Positions 15,372 to 23,596 of a stretch of DNA of 63,998 nt are shown here, piece by piece. A program made the translations under genes and the position numbers. The DNA is from a virus. Under the pieces are notes generated by a model that was given only the letters and a program-made list of their open reading frames with translations, was not told the origin of the DNA and made no database searches. Each line of letters opens with the position of its first letter. Position 1 is the stretch's first letter. The stretch lies in the IMG/VR virus record IMGVR_UViG_3300033134_000083, positions 1-63,998 of that record; one strand, written 5' to 3'.

Positions 15372-17131
15372 TTACGGTTCACACTCAAGCAGGTAAACGC
15401 GGCACCATCCACATCGAAAACAACCGCCTCAAAGGGTCCACCCCTGCACTGCAACGCGTCGCTGACCAAGTACAAAGCCGCATCGGCAGTGCTCAGGACT
15501 CGTACCACTATCTGCTGCGCAGCTCCAATGGTTATGTCCAATACGCGGAAGCAGGCCACCAATCACCCGATTCAGCTAAGGTACAGCTACCCGACTCACA
15601 GGGACGCCCATCGGAGCTATGGATTGCTAAAGAAACTGTAGCCATGCTGGAAGACGTGGAAAAAAGAAAGTCTCCGCGAGGTAACGCTCAAACTTTGCGT
15701 GACTACTGGACCGGCCATGGTCACGGGGGACCCACCCACCACGCATTCGAGCGAGCCATTGCGTGGGGTACGCCCGGTGACTTCGACCGCTGTGTAGCCA
15801 TGGTCACTGAACACGCCAAAATGAGCCCGGAGCACGCCAAGGGCTACTGCGTTACCGAAGACGCTCGCGTGCTTTCGGCTGGAAGCTCACTCCGATTGCT
15901 GGGCAGCTTTGAACGGTATTACATCGGGGATGTCATCGCTATTACTACTTCCACCGGTAACCAGCTCACCGTTACCCCGAATCACCCGATAGCAACACGG
16001 AGCGGCTGGGTTCCGGCTGCGGAACTCCAGCCAGGAGACCACGTCCTGTGCAGCCTCAGCGCTGAACGCATGATACGCCAAGACGAAGATGACATCGTAC
16101 CCCGCATTAAGCAGGTAGCGCAGTCGCTGTCCTTGGCGTTCACCACGGTGACGCGGGCCGTAGATTTCCACGGCGATAGTACCGATGGCGAGGTCCACGT
16201 TGTACGGGCCAACAGCCTTTTGGTGGACGATGCCCTCAACGCCATGCTCGCTGAGCATGCGGGCGAACTGCTCCTCGTCGGAAGCGACCATGGGATTCGC
16301 CTGGCGCGTGCGGGCAGCCTTGAACCGGTTCTTAGCTCCAGTTCCGCCGGGAGTCCCGTAAACGCGGGGCAGGCTAGGGTCAGCTGGTATCCGATGGTCA
16401 GCGGGGATGTGGTTGCGTCGCAGAACGTTGTAGACGCTGCTGATCGAGCAGCCCAAAGCCGAAGCGACTACTTCGGCTTTATCTCCGGAAACGAAGCAGC
16501 TGATGATAGTCGCTTCATCCAGGTCGGCCTGGAACCCGTTATTCGCGTGCCTAATGGCAACGCAGTTTGCTCTCAACACGTCGCTGATGGTGTTCCGGCT
16601 AGCGCCAAGCCGTTGAGCAACGTCGCTAACCTGAAGTCCGGTTTTGTAGAGAGCAACTACCTCGGCGTCCGTGTAAGTCCGGTGACGAACGAAGCCAGCA
16701 GCACGGCGCGGACCACGCTGGACTTCAACGCCTCTCTCGCTGAGAAGCTTCTTTACGGTTCGATGGCTGACTCCGAGACTCGCCGCGATTTTCGTCAGTG
16801 GCTCTCCGTCGATGTAGCGTTGCGCGATGTTGTCTCCGTCGAGCGAAGGTCGTTCAGCGGTCATGTCTACGATCTTAGTACAGATACCGGAGTCTTTACA
16901 GCAGAGACTTTGGTATCTGGCCCGTGCAATCTTCGCCACCATGACGCGCTAGGCATCTGGCCCGCTACCCACGCTAAGGACATTAGGGAAGCAGAAGGCA
17001 AGGAGAAGGTTTCTGCAGCCAGTTTGGCGAAAGTCGGACCGCACGGCTGGGCACATGACTGGAAAGACGTAGACCCTGCGTTACTGGGTTTGGTCAGAAA
17101 AAGAGCAAGCCGACCAAGCGGCCCGGTATGA
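15368..17131 (+). CDS. Head-module protein interrupted by intein 2
   Basis: 587 aa with the intein, 228 aa without. The ATG at 15368 overlaps the MuF stop as ATGA. The extein begins MITVHTQAGKRGTIHIENN (a beta-rich domain). Around the insertion it reads CVAMVTEHAKMSPEHAKGY / CNLRHHDALGIWPATHAK, a conserved-looking helical segment. The end (KVGPHGWAHDWKDVDPALLG) carries a GPxGW/H motif like those in the portal and MuF extensions. The function of the extein is unknown; position suggests a head or injected protein. Confidence 0.75.
   Translation: MITVHTQAGKRGTIHIENNRLKGSTPALQRVADQVQSRIGSAQDSYHYLLRSSNGYVQYAEAGHQSPDSAKVQLPDSQGRPSELWIAKETVAMLEDVEKRKSPRGNAQTLRDYWTGHGHGGPTHHAFERAIAWGTPGDFDRCVAMVTEHAKMSPEHAKGYCVTEDARVLSAGSSLRLLGSFERYYIGDVIAITTSTGNQLTVTPNHPIATRSGWVPAAELQPGDHVLCSLSAERMIRQDEDDIVPRIKQVAQSLSLAFTTVTRAVDFHGDSTDGEVHVVRANSLLVDDALNAMLAEHAGELLLVGSDHGIRLARAGSLEPVLSSSSAGSPVNAGQARVSWYPMVSGDVVASQNVVDAADRAAQSRSDYFGFISGNEAADDSRFIQVGLEPVIRVPNGNAVCSQHVADGVPASAKPLSNVANLKSGFVESNYLGVRVSPVTNEASSTARTTLDFNASLAEKLLYGSMADSETRRDFRQWLSVDVALRDVVSVERRSFSGHVYDLSTDTGVFTAETLVSGPCNLRHHDALGIWPATHAKDIREAEGKEKVSAASLAKVGPHGWAHDWKDVDPALLGLVRKRASRPSGPV
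15848..16924 (+). mobile_element. Intein/Hint domain 2 (359 aa), dual-coding, atypical C-terminus
   Basis: Block A starts CVTEDARVLSAG, block B is LTVTPNHPIATRSGW, and block F is SGHVYDLSTDTGVFTAETL. The junction then reads VSGP before the +1 Cys, where intein 1 reads VTHN. The penultimate His and terminal Asn needed for canonical C-terminal cleavage are therefore absent. The element could be a degenerate intein, an N-cleaving Hint domain or a variant mechanism. The central 240 residues overlap the antisense nuclease gene. Confidence 0.85.
15887..16864 (-). CDS. Antisense homing endonuclease 2: three HTHs + Vsr/PD-(D/E)XK-like
   Basis: 325 aa from the ATG at 16864. Three helix-turn-helix repeats are visible at about residues 10-45 (LTKIAASLGVSHRTVKKLL), 64-100 (VSDVAQRLGASRNTISDVL) and 118-152 (EVVASALGCSISSVYNVLRR). 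The nuclease domain at 195-290 has AVGPYNVDL, AVEIYGPRH and RLRYLLNAGYDVIFVL, matching endonuclease 1 motif for motif (Asp224, Glu233). The gene lies wholly within intein 2, and its codon register is the exact complement of the sense codons. More HTHs than in endonuclease 1 suggest a longer or different target site. Confidence 0.85.
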   Translation of the reverse strand: MTAERPSLDGDNIAQRYIDGEPLTKIAASLGVSHRTVKKLLSERGVEVQRGPRRAAGFVRHRTYTDAEVVALYKTGLQVSDVAQRLGASRNTISDVLRANCVAIRHANNGFQADLDEATIISCFVSGDKAEVVASALGCSISSVYNVLRRNHIPADHRIPADPSLPRVYGTPGGTGAKNRFKAARTRQANPMVASDEEQFARMLSEHGVEGIVHQKAVGPYNVDLAIGTIAVEIYGPRHRGERQGQRLRYLLNAGYDVIFVLAYHAFSAEAAQDVVSWLEFRSRNPAAPCCYRVIRGNGELVTGGSSNSDDIPDVIPFKAAQQSE

Positions 17132-17292
17132 GGCTGCTGGCTACCGAGGAGACTTGTACCCCTGGGACGCGCTACGGCACGCCGAGGAAGGCAAGGAGAA
17201 GTAAGCCGTTCTCGGTAGCCAACTTGCTGAAGTTTCAAGTAGAGTTCATAATCATGTGACGGGCATAGCTATGCCCGAGCTACGGGAGGTTC

Positions 17293-20200
17293 CTGTCCGA
17301 GTTCCGTGACCCCGTGGCGCAGAAACTAGCTCAAGCTCTTAAGAGCTATAACCCGGACCAGCCTCGTGGCGCACACGGCGAGTTCGGTTCGGACGGTCAG
17401 TCGGCTCAATCAGCTGCTCAATCAGCGCAAAAAAAGTCGCTGCTGTCTCAAGCAAGCGACTTGGACCAAGAAGCAGCGGACATCCAGTCCACCATTAAGT
17501 CGCTGAAAAAAGAGCAAGCATCCTACCTAGCGCAAGCTAAAGCAGCTGAAGCGTCGTCTAGCTCCTCTAGTAGCTCAACTTCCTCTACGTCAACGTCACC
17601 AACGGTAACTGGAACAGCAGCCGGTTCCACTTCCGCTACATCTGCTGCCGCTTCCACGGCTACTACAGCAGCCCAGTACGAAGCTGACGCTGCTGCAGTA
17701 GGTAAGCAGATAACCACTCTGCAAATCAAAGTCAACTCGTTGCATGCTCAAGCTAACCAGCTACGCGCTCAAGCAGCAGGCATCAAGTCGGACGGGACAG
17801 ACAGCCGCCTACTATCTGGCATTCGCCAAGACCTTGGGCAGTCTGTCCCTAACCAGAATTATATACCCAAATCAACACGGAGGTCCGTGGCGGCCACTCT
17901 AACCGACCAGCAGGAAGCTAGCTTCAGCTTCCCGATATTGAAAACTGAGACGACCGCTGATGGCGACCTGCTGGTTTACGGTAAGGCCACCGATGGAACC
18001 GTGGACACGGACGACCAGATTGTTGACCCTGGCTGGTCCAGTAAGGCACTAACCGACTGGCTGTCCACTGGCGCTAACCTACGTGTTCAGCACAACCCGC
18101 ACCGTGACCCCGCCGGTATTGGACTCCAAATCGACGCTGACCGTGACGGCGACGGTAGCCACTACCTCAAGGCTCTGGTAGTAGAACCAACTGCTAAGAA
18201 GCTCGTCAGCAAGGGTGCGCTGCGCGCTTTCTCCGTTGGCATTATGCGGCCCCGCATTGTTACGGATATGAAAGCTCGCGGCGGGCGGATTGTTGACGGT
18301 GAACTGGGCGAAGTCAGCCTCGTGGATCGCCCTGCTAACCGCAACTGCACCTTCACTCTCGTCAAAGCCGACAAGAAGGGCCGTGCCGAGTGGTTGGGTG
18401 CCTTGAACAGCGACCCCGACTTCCTCGCTAAGTCACTTACCCCATCGCCTGCTGATGTAGCCCGCATGATTGGTAAGCGAGCAGTTGAACCGGGCCCCAG
18501 CCGCCCCAACGTCCAGCAGAGCGAGATTCCCACCTACTTCGCTGACCCGGTAGCTAACCGGCTCCAGGAAGCACTAAGACTGGAGAAGCGCGACCTGCCC
18601 GGCGGCGGCAACGTGGACTCTGGCGGGCAAGACCGCAGCGACATGCCACGTAAAGACTTCGCTGGTCCGAACGGCACGTTCCCCATCGAAAGCCAAGGCG
18701 ACGTAAGCGACGCCGCTAGCCTGGCGCACCATGCTGACAACCCGTCCGCTGTCCGTAGCCGCATTCGCTCCATTGCCCGCAGGAAGTGGCCGGACATGAA
18801 ACTGCCACCGTCTCTCGACGGCGACGGTGACGATAAAAGCGCCGAAGCTGACTTGGAAAAAGCAGGCATGAAAGCCTGCCCGAACTGCGGCAAAAATTAC
18901 CACGCCGACTCCAAGATGAGCAAATGCGAAAACTGTGGCCACAAACTTCCCGTGGTTAAAGCCGACAGTGAATGCTCCACTTGCCACGGCAGCGGCAAAA
19001 TCCGCGAAGGTCACATGAAGTGCCCGGACTGCGGCGGCAGTGGCGTTATGAAGGGCGTTTCGAACTTCGGAGACAAGAAAGCCCCCGCGTTTGGCTCCGA
19101 CGAAGACGAAGAAGACGACAACGAGAAGGTGGCTAAGGGTCACGACCAGGACATGGGTGACCGCATGCAGGAAGACGACGATAACTCCGGCGAAGGCGAC
19201 GGAGACAATGACGATGATGGCCAAGACACTTCTGACGACGATGGCGTAGGCGAAGAAGACAACATTAAGCAGGCCGTTCCCACTACTGGGAAACTGTTCT
19301 GCCCGTCCTGCGGCAGCAAAGTCAAAAAGTCCGGCAACTTCTGCCCTGGTTGTGGCGCGAAGCTAGCCATGCCCGACAAAACCAAACACGTCATTCCGCA
19401 TTCTCACCCCTCGCCTGGTGACAATGTACGGGGCAAGAAGACTAAGCCCGTTGCTCCACACCGGGAACCAGACGGTCCCCAGACCGAAGATTTCGAAGCA
19501 GATTCCGGCATGCAAGACGGGGATGCAAAGGGGGGTAAGCCACCAGAGCCGTCGCCCACGTGGACTAAGGCACGCGGTTCCACCGACCCGTCCACTGGTG
19601 TAGCGCACACTCCTGGCACTACCGAGGGTCCCAACCCTGGTAGCGAAGAAATGCGGCCTGAGGAAGAGTACGAAGTCGGCCACGGTGAGGAAGACAACCG
19701 TCCGTCTTCACCCGATGGGATGGCTCAGTACGCGAACATGAAGATGCGTGTTACCGAAGCGCCGTACACCATCATGCGGATGCACGACGCTCTATGTGCC
19801 GCCTACGACGGTTTCGACGTGCTAGCTGAATACCCCAGCCTGAAGACTTTCGCCGATGCAGTGGACGCTGAGAGCTGGCGGGAGCTAGCTAAGAACGTTG
19901 TGGCTGAAGGCAACCTGCACCTTGGGCAGAGTGCTCTAGCCGTTGCTAACGCAGCCGAAGCACTCAAAGCAATGGACCCTGCTGCGGTGGAAGACGGCCG
20001 GGCACTACTCCGCAAAGACTTCACCAGCATGTACCCCAACGTGCACTTGAGTCCGGGCCAGATTACTGCTCAGCAGTTCAACCGGCCCTACATCAGCGAA
20101 GGTCACGCACCGCTGTCGGCTGCACCCATGGGAAGCCAGCCATCGGCTCCTACCCCACCGGCCCCTCCGTCTGCTTCCCAGTTCACCCGAGGCCCACTCA

Positions 20201-20931
20201 CCGAAGGTCACGAGTCTCCTAGTCCCGGCAATGGCGGCAACCGCCCAGCAAGCTTCGCTCAGCCTTCCATGGGCAGCTTGAGCGCCCCTAAGGGCGACGC
20301 GTCTGCTGCCATTGCCGTCATCCACGACCACATTGTCAACGAATGGCCGGACCTGTGCACCATGAGCACCACCTACGTCCAGCCAGCAGCTAAGAACGGC
20401 ATCGACGCTACCAGCGGTGCTGGCAGCCAGATTGCTAACCAGATTCGCCGCCACCAGCAGCGTCAGCAAGCTCAAGCTGGTCCTCAGAACATCACCAAGG
20501 GTGAAGGTCTCGTGCCAGTCACTAAGAAGCAGATTGGCAAGGTCGCCGGTAGCGGCCTCACTGAGAAAGCACTCAAGAACGTTCTCGCAGCCGAGCTGAG
20601 CAAAGCTACAGCTACCCTGACCGATACCATCAACAACTACCGTGAGCAGAACGAAATGCTGGTTAAGCAAGTCGGTGACTTGCAGCACCAGGTTGACATT
20701 CTCGGCTCACAGCCCGACCCGAACCAAGCTCCAATTCGCAGCGTAACGGCCTATCCGCCCAATCTCGAAAGCGGTGCTGTCGCCCAGGACCGGCGGTCCT
20801 TGGTGGACGAGATGGGCGAGAAGATTCGCGCTGAAAAAATGCAGTTCCTTAAGTCGCTTGCTAACAGTGGCGACCCAGTAGTGCGTGAAGGCGCTCAAGC
20901 CCAGATTCAGAAATTGCTGATGGCGCCGTGA
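17293..20931 (+). CDS. Prohead protease fused to a zinc-ribbon/acidic scaffold
   Basis: 1212 aa from a CTG at 17293, three nt after GGAGG (MSEFRDPVAQKLAQALKSYN); a GTG at 17314 lacks a ribosome site. Residues about 40-190 are coiled coil with a Ser/Thr-rich stretch. Residues about 210-355 are an HK97-type (U35-like) prohead protease with His in NLRVQHNPHRD and Ser in LRAFSVGI. Then come CPNCG...CENCG, a DnaJ-like CSTCHGSG...CPDCGGSG, a long Asp/Glu-rich tract, CPSCG...CPGCG, and a helical C-terminus like a scaffold delta domain. It should direct and then mature procapsid assembly with the downstream capsid protein. Confidence 0.85.
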   Translation: MSEFRDPVAQKLAQALKSYNPDQPRGAHGEFGSDGQSAQSAAQSAQKKSLLSQASDLDQEAADIQSTIKSLKKEQASYLAQAKAAEASSSSSSSSTSSTSTSPTVTGTAAGSTSATSAAASTATTAAQYEADAAAVGKQITTLQIKVNSLHAQANQLRAQAAGIKSDGTDSRLLSGIRQDLGQSVPNQNYIPKSTRRSVAATLTDQQEASFSFPILKTETTADGDLLVYGKATDGTVDTDDQIVDPGWSSKALTDWLSTGANLRVQHNPHRDPAGIGLQIDADRDGDGSHYLKALVVEPTAKKLVSKGALRAFSVGIMRPRIVTDMKARGGRIVDGELGEVSLVDRPANRNCTFTLVKADKKGRAEWLGALNSDPDFLAKSLTPSPADVARMIGKRAVEPGPSRPNVQQSEIPTYFADPVANRLQEALRLEKRDLPGGGNVDSGGQDRSDMPRKDFAGPNGTFPIESQGDVSDAASLAHHADNPSAVRSRIRSIARRKWPDMKLPPSLDGDGDDKSAEADLEKAGMKACPNCGKNYHADSKMSKCENCGHKLPVVKADSECSTCHGSGKIREGHMKCPDCGGSGVMKGVSNFGDKKAPAFGSDEDEEDDNEKVAKGHDQDMGDRMQEDDDNSGEGDGDNDDDGQDTSDDDGVGEEDNIKQAVPTTGKLFCPSCGSKVKKSGNFCPGCGAKLAMPDKTKHVIPHSHPSPGDNVRGKKTKPVAPHREPDGPQTEDFEADSGMQDGDAKGGKPPEPSPTWTKARGSTDPSTGVAHTPGTTEGPNPGSEEMRPEEEYEVGHGEEDNRPSSPDGMAQYANMKMRVTEAPYTIMRMHDALCAAYDGFDVLAEYPSLKTFADAVDAESWRELAKNVVAEGNLHLGQSALAVANAAEALKAMDPAAVEDGRALLRKDFTSMYPNVHLSPGQITAQQFNRPYISEGHAPLSAAPMGSQPSAPTPPAPPSASQFTRGPLTEGHESPSPGNGGNRPASFAQPSMGSLSAPKGDASAAIAVIHDHIVNEWPDLCTMSTTYVQPAAKNGIDATSGAGSQIANQIRRHQQRQQAQAGPQNITKGEGLVPVTKKQIGKVAGSGLTEKALKNVLAAELSKATATLTDTINNYREQNEMLVKQVGDLQHQVDILGSQPDPNQAPIRSVTAYPPNLESGAVAQDRRSLVDEMGEKIRAEKMQFLKSLANSGDPVVREGAQAQIQKLLMAP

Positions 20932-20937
20932 AAAGAG

Positions 20938-21003
20938 GGAATCCCTACTTTTAGTTCCGCAACGGGTTTGGGCTTCGCACCCATCTTGGGAGCAAGGATT
21001 CCC
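20938..21003. repeat. Inverted repeats upstream of the capsid gene
   Basis: GGGAATCC (20938-20945) and GGATTCCC (20996-21003) pair around a 50-nt loop that itself holds a short TGGGCTTCGCACCCA hairpin. It could end the protease transcript or structure the capsid leader. Confidence 0.35.
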
Positions 21004-21017
21004 CTTACACCAAAAAA

Positions 21018-21024
21018 CTATACC
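21018..21024 (+). promoter_or_regulatory. Possible late promoter box (AAAAAACTATACC)
   Basis: The best copy of the A-rich CTATACC box, 28 nt upstream of the capsid ATG and before an AGAGG ribosome site. The inference rests on recurrence before six virion genes. Confidence 0.4.
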
Positions 21025-21051
21025 GTAAGACAGCACCCGCGAAAGAGGTAC

Positions 21052-22923
21052 ATGGCTGACATTCTCACCACGTCCGACGTGGTACAGGAAGCCGCCACTG
21101 AGGCCAGTTGGTACGATACGCCAGTCGATATGCTCGCTGGCCGTATGCCTGAGGCAGTGAAGGGGGCGGGTTACGCTCGTCCAGGCGGCAATAAGGTCCT
21201 GGATAACCAGGACGAGATTTTCGACCGTTCCTTTAAGGCTACTAAAGCGCTTAGGGCGGCTACTTTCAAGGGCTATCACGAGCCGGAAACGGTCCGTAAG
21301 AGCCTTAACCCTAATTTCACCAGCCAGTTCGGCAACTTCCTTGCTGCCGGTACTCCTGGCTTTGGTAACCAGGGTCTTACCGAACTGGTTAACCAGATTA
21401 ACTCCGCTTTCTCGCAGACTGACGCGCTGAAAAATTTCACGCTGACTGCTCCGCTGGCGTCCGGCTTCGTGCCGTTCGACCTCGTAGCGCCGTCACGGCT
21501 TATCTACCCGGTCTACAGTCCGCTGAGGAACAAGATTCCTCGGACGCCTGGCCAGGGCACTAGCCGTAGGGTGAAGGTCGTCACTGGTGTTTCTGGTTCC
21601 CAGACTGGCAGCCAGGGTGTTATCGACATTTCCATCCCGGAACTAGTCGCTGGTAGCTCCATTTCGGGTACCTGGCCGCTTAACCTGCCCGCTTCGGGTA
21701 GTCAGACGGCTATTGACCTGAACGTTCCCTACCAGTTCTTCGGGCTGACGGAAGCGTTGTCGTGGCTGGCTCAGTTTGGTGGCCAAGGCTTCGAAGACAT
21801 TTCGGCTCTTGCGAACCTGATTCTCCTGCAAGAGTTCATGCTCGCCGAGGAGTACGCCATGCTGGCGGCTACGCCAGTTAACTTGGCTGTTCCCAGTGCG
21901 CCGACGTGCACCACCCGGCTGCCCGGCTCCAACGAGACGGCTATCACTGACTCGTCTGGTTACGTGTCGGTGTGCGTTACCGCCACCAACTTCTACGGCG
22001 AAACTATCGCTTCGTCAGTTACGTCCACTGCTGTTACTAACAACACCTACGTGCTGGACGTAACCATTTCTCCGGTAGCTGGTGCCCAGCAGTACAACAT
22101 TTACGTCTCCAACTCCCAGAACGCGCTTTCTACTGTCTGCTACCTTCAGGTCGGCACTAGTATTCAGGGCTCTACTACGTACACCGGGTACCAGACGGTT
22201 AATAGTGCCGGTGGCCACAAGTTCACCATTCAAGGCGTTCTGGCATCGTCTAGCAACGGCACCCCACCCACCGTCGACACTGGTACGGGTAAGTCCACCC
22301 GGATGGCTGGGATGATTCCTACTCTGTCCGGCCAGGCCGCTACCGCTGGCGTGTACCCAACTTCCCCTTCAGTATGGGAAGGCGGCTACGTCAACCAGTC
22401 GCTGGGTACGCACCTGTCCATCAGCGCTGTGAACACGGCACTCCAGTCGCTCTTCGACGGCGGTACTGGTACTTCTCCTGGCGCGTTCCGGGCCGACCCT
22501 GCCGAACTCATTGGTGAGGGCGGCGACATCATGCGCATGTCCAACGACATTGTGCAGTCCGGACAGGCCACTACTTACCAGCTTCTGGTCAACCAGAGCG
22601 AAGTTGACGGCATCACGTCCGGTGCTGCGGTCAGCCAGTTCCAGAACCCCATTACCCGGTCGAAGATTCAGCTTCTGGTGCACCCCTGGCTTACCCAGGG
22701 CACTGCGATGCTGATGTCCTACACCCTTCCCTTCACTTGGTCTAACGTGGCCAACTGTTGGGAAATGGTCATGGTGCAAGACTACTTGTCCATTTCCTGG
22801 CCCGTTATCGACGCTACGTTCCGTTACTCTCTGTTCCAGTATGGTGCGCTCGTCGCTCAGGCTCCCTATTACAGCGGCCTGCTTCAGGGCATCCAGGTAA
22901 GCGATACGACTCCCTATTCCTGA
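21052..22923 (+). CDS. Major capsid protein with inserted Ig-like domain
   Basis: 623 aa from the ATG at 21052 (AGAGG-TAC-ATG). The helical N-arm (EASWYDTPVDMLAGRMPEAV) and the body (TALKNFTLTAPLASGFVPFD-like segments, LVHPWLTQGTAMLMSYTLPF) resemble large actinophage HK97-fold capsid proteins. Residues about 280-400 (TRLPGSNETAITDSSGYVSV, GETIASSVTST, AGAQQYNIYVSNS) look like an inserted fibronectin/Ig-like surface domain. It follows the protease/scaffold gene and is bounded by a promoter-like box and a strong hairpin, as expected for the most abundant virion protein. Confidence 0.85.
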   Translation: MADILTTSDVVQEAATEASWYDTPVDMLAGRMPEAVKGAGYARPGGNKVLDNQDEIFDRSFKATKALRAATFKGYHEPETVRKSLNPNFTSQFGNFLAAGTPGFGNQGLTELVNQINSAFSQTDALKNFTLTAPLASGFVPFDLVAPSRLIYPVYSPLRNKIPRTPGQGTSRRVKVVTGVSGSQTGSQGVIDISIPELVAGSSISGTWPLNLPASGSQTAIDLNVPYQFFGLTEALSWLAQFGGQGFEDISALANLILLQEFMLAEEYAMLAATPVNLAVPSAPTCTTRLPGSNETAITDSSGYVSVCVTATNFYGETIASSVTSTAVTNNTYVLDVTISPVAGAQQYNIYVSNSQNALSTVCYLQVGTSIQGSTTYTGYQTVNSAGGHKFTIQGVLASSSNGTPPTVDTGTGKSTRMAGMIPTLSGQAATAGVYPTSPSVWEGGYVNQSLGTHLSISAVNTALQSLFDGGTGTSPGAFRADPAELIGEGGDIMRMSNDIVQSGQATTYQLLVNQSEVDGITSGAAVSQFQNPITRSKIQLLVHPWLTQGTAMLMSYTLPFTWSNVANCWEMVMVQDYLSISWPVIDATFRYSLFQYGALVAQAPYYSGLLQGIQVSDTTPYS

Positions 22924-22927
22924 TGCA

Positions 22928-22976
22928 CTAAAGGGAAGCCGAGCGCAACGGGGGGGAACGCTCGGCTTCCCTTTAG
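22928..22976 (+). terminator. Strong 18-bp hairpin after the capsid gene
   Basis: CTAAAGGGAAGCCGAGCG (22928-22945) and its perfect complement (22959-22976) enclose a 13-nt loop, four nt after the capsid stop codon. There is no T-run, so it may terminate, attenuate or stabilise the 3' end. Confidence 0.65.
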
Positions 22977-23005
22977 CTACCATAGCGCAACCTTAAGCGA
23001 GGAGC

Positions 23006-23284
23006 ATGGCATCTGTCCCAATTAGCATCAGCACAACTGCAACGCTAATCCACACCCCAAGTACCACCAGCAACGAAACCGTTTGGGTGCACGTTGACAC
23101 TGCCAGCCCCCTCGTGTACTTGGGTGGCGCGTCGGTCACGTCGTCTACGGGACTGCCATGCGGTCCTGGGAGTGACGTGTCGCTTTACAACTTGGGTGTA
23201 GCCACAGCAGCTCCAGCTATTTACGGAATCGTAGCTAGTGGCAGCGTTGCCGGTTCGGTAAAGCTGTCCACGAACACGTCGTAG
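23006..23284 (+). CDS. Small Ser/Thr-rich virion protein, 92 aa
   Basis: The sequence (MASVPISISTTATLIHTPST, then VYLGGASVTSSTGLPCGPG) is beta-rich. The pattern VHVDTASPLVYLGG resembles short head decoration or fibre proteins next to capsid genes. ATG after GCGAGGAGC. Confidence 0.5.
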   Translation: MASVPISISTTATLIHTPSTTSNETVWVHVDTASPLVYLGGASVTSSTGLPCGPGSDVSLYNLGVATAAPAIYGIVASGSVAGSVKLSTNTS

Positions 23285-23303
23285 AAGAGGAATATAACTA
23301 GCG

Positions 23304-23579
23304 TTGCCCAATTCCATGTCGCAATCAACGATTACCTGCGCTGCTCCTGCTGACGGGGTCAGGCTAGCTACAATGCTACGCCCGGCTTCAGCTTGGAAAA
23401 CCACGCCACCACCCGATGTGGTAGAAGGCAACGGCGGTTCCGTCACTTTGTACTGGTGGAAAGCTGTAGTTCCTTCATCTGCTGTAACTACTGCAGTGAG
23501 CACTAACCGCAGCAGCGTCAGCTCTGCTATCAGCGTTTCGCACTCCGTTGCGGGTGTGATTACTAACAGCAAGCTCTAG
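23304..23579 (+). CDS. Small virion-associated protein, 91 aa
   Basis: Beta-rich Ser/Thr sequence with one clear segment, GNGGSVTLYWWKAVVPSSAV. The start is uncertain: a TTG at 23304 or ATG at 23316. It lies between two other putative head decoration genes. Confidence 0.5.
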   Translation: MPNSMSQSTITCAAPADGVRLATMLRPASAWKTTPPPDVVEGNGGSVTLYWWKAVVPSSAVTTAVSTNRSSVSSAISVSHSVAGVITNSKL

Positions 23580-23596
23580 AGAACCTTGGGAGGTTC

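Noticed and set aside
18574-19224. 216-aa minus-strand frame inside the protease/scaffold gene
   Set aside because: Val/Ala/Phe-rich mirror of an acidic, Cys-rich coding tract; no ribosome site or promoter.
22369-22983. 204-aa minus-strand frame opposite the capsid gene
   Set aside because: Mirror of a highly expressed virion gene with no recognisable motif.
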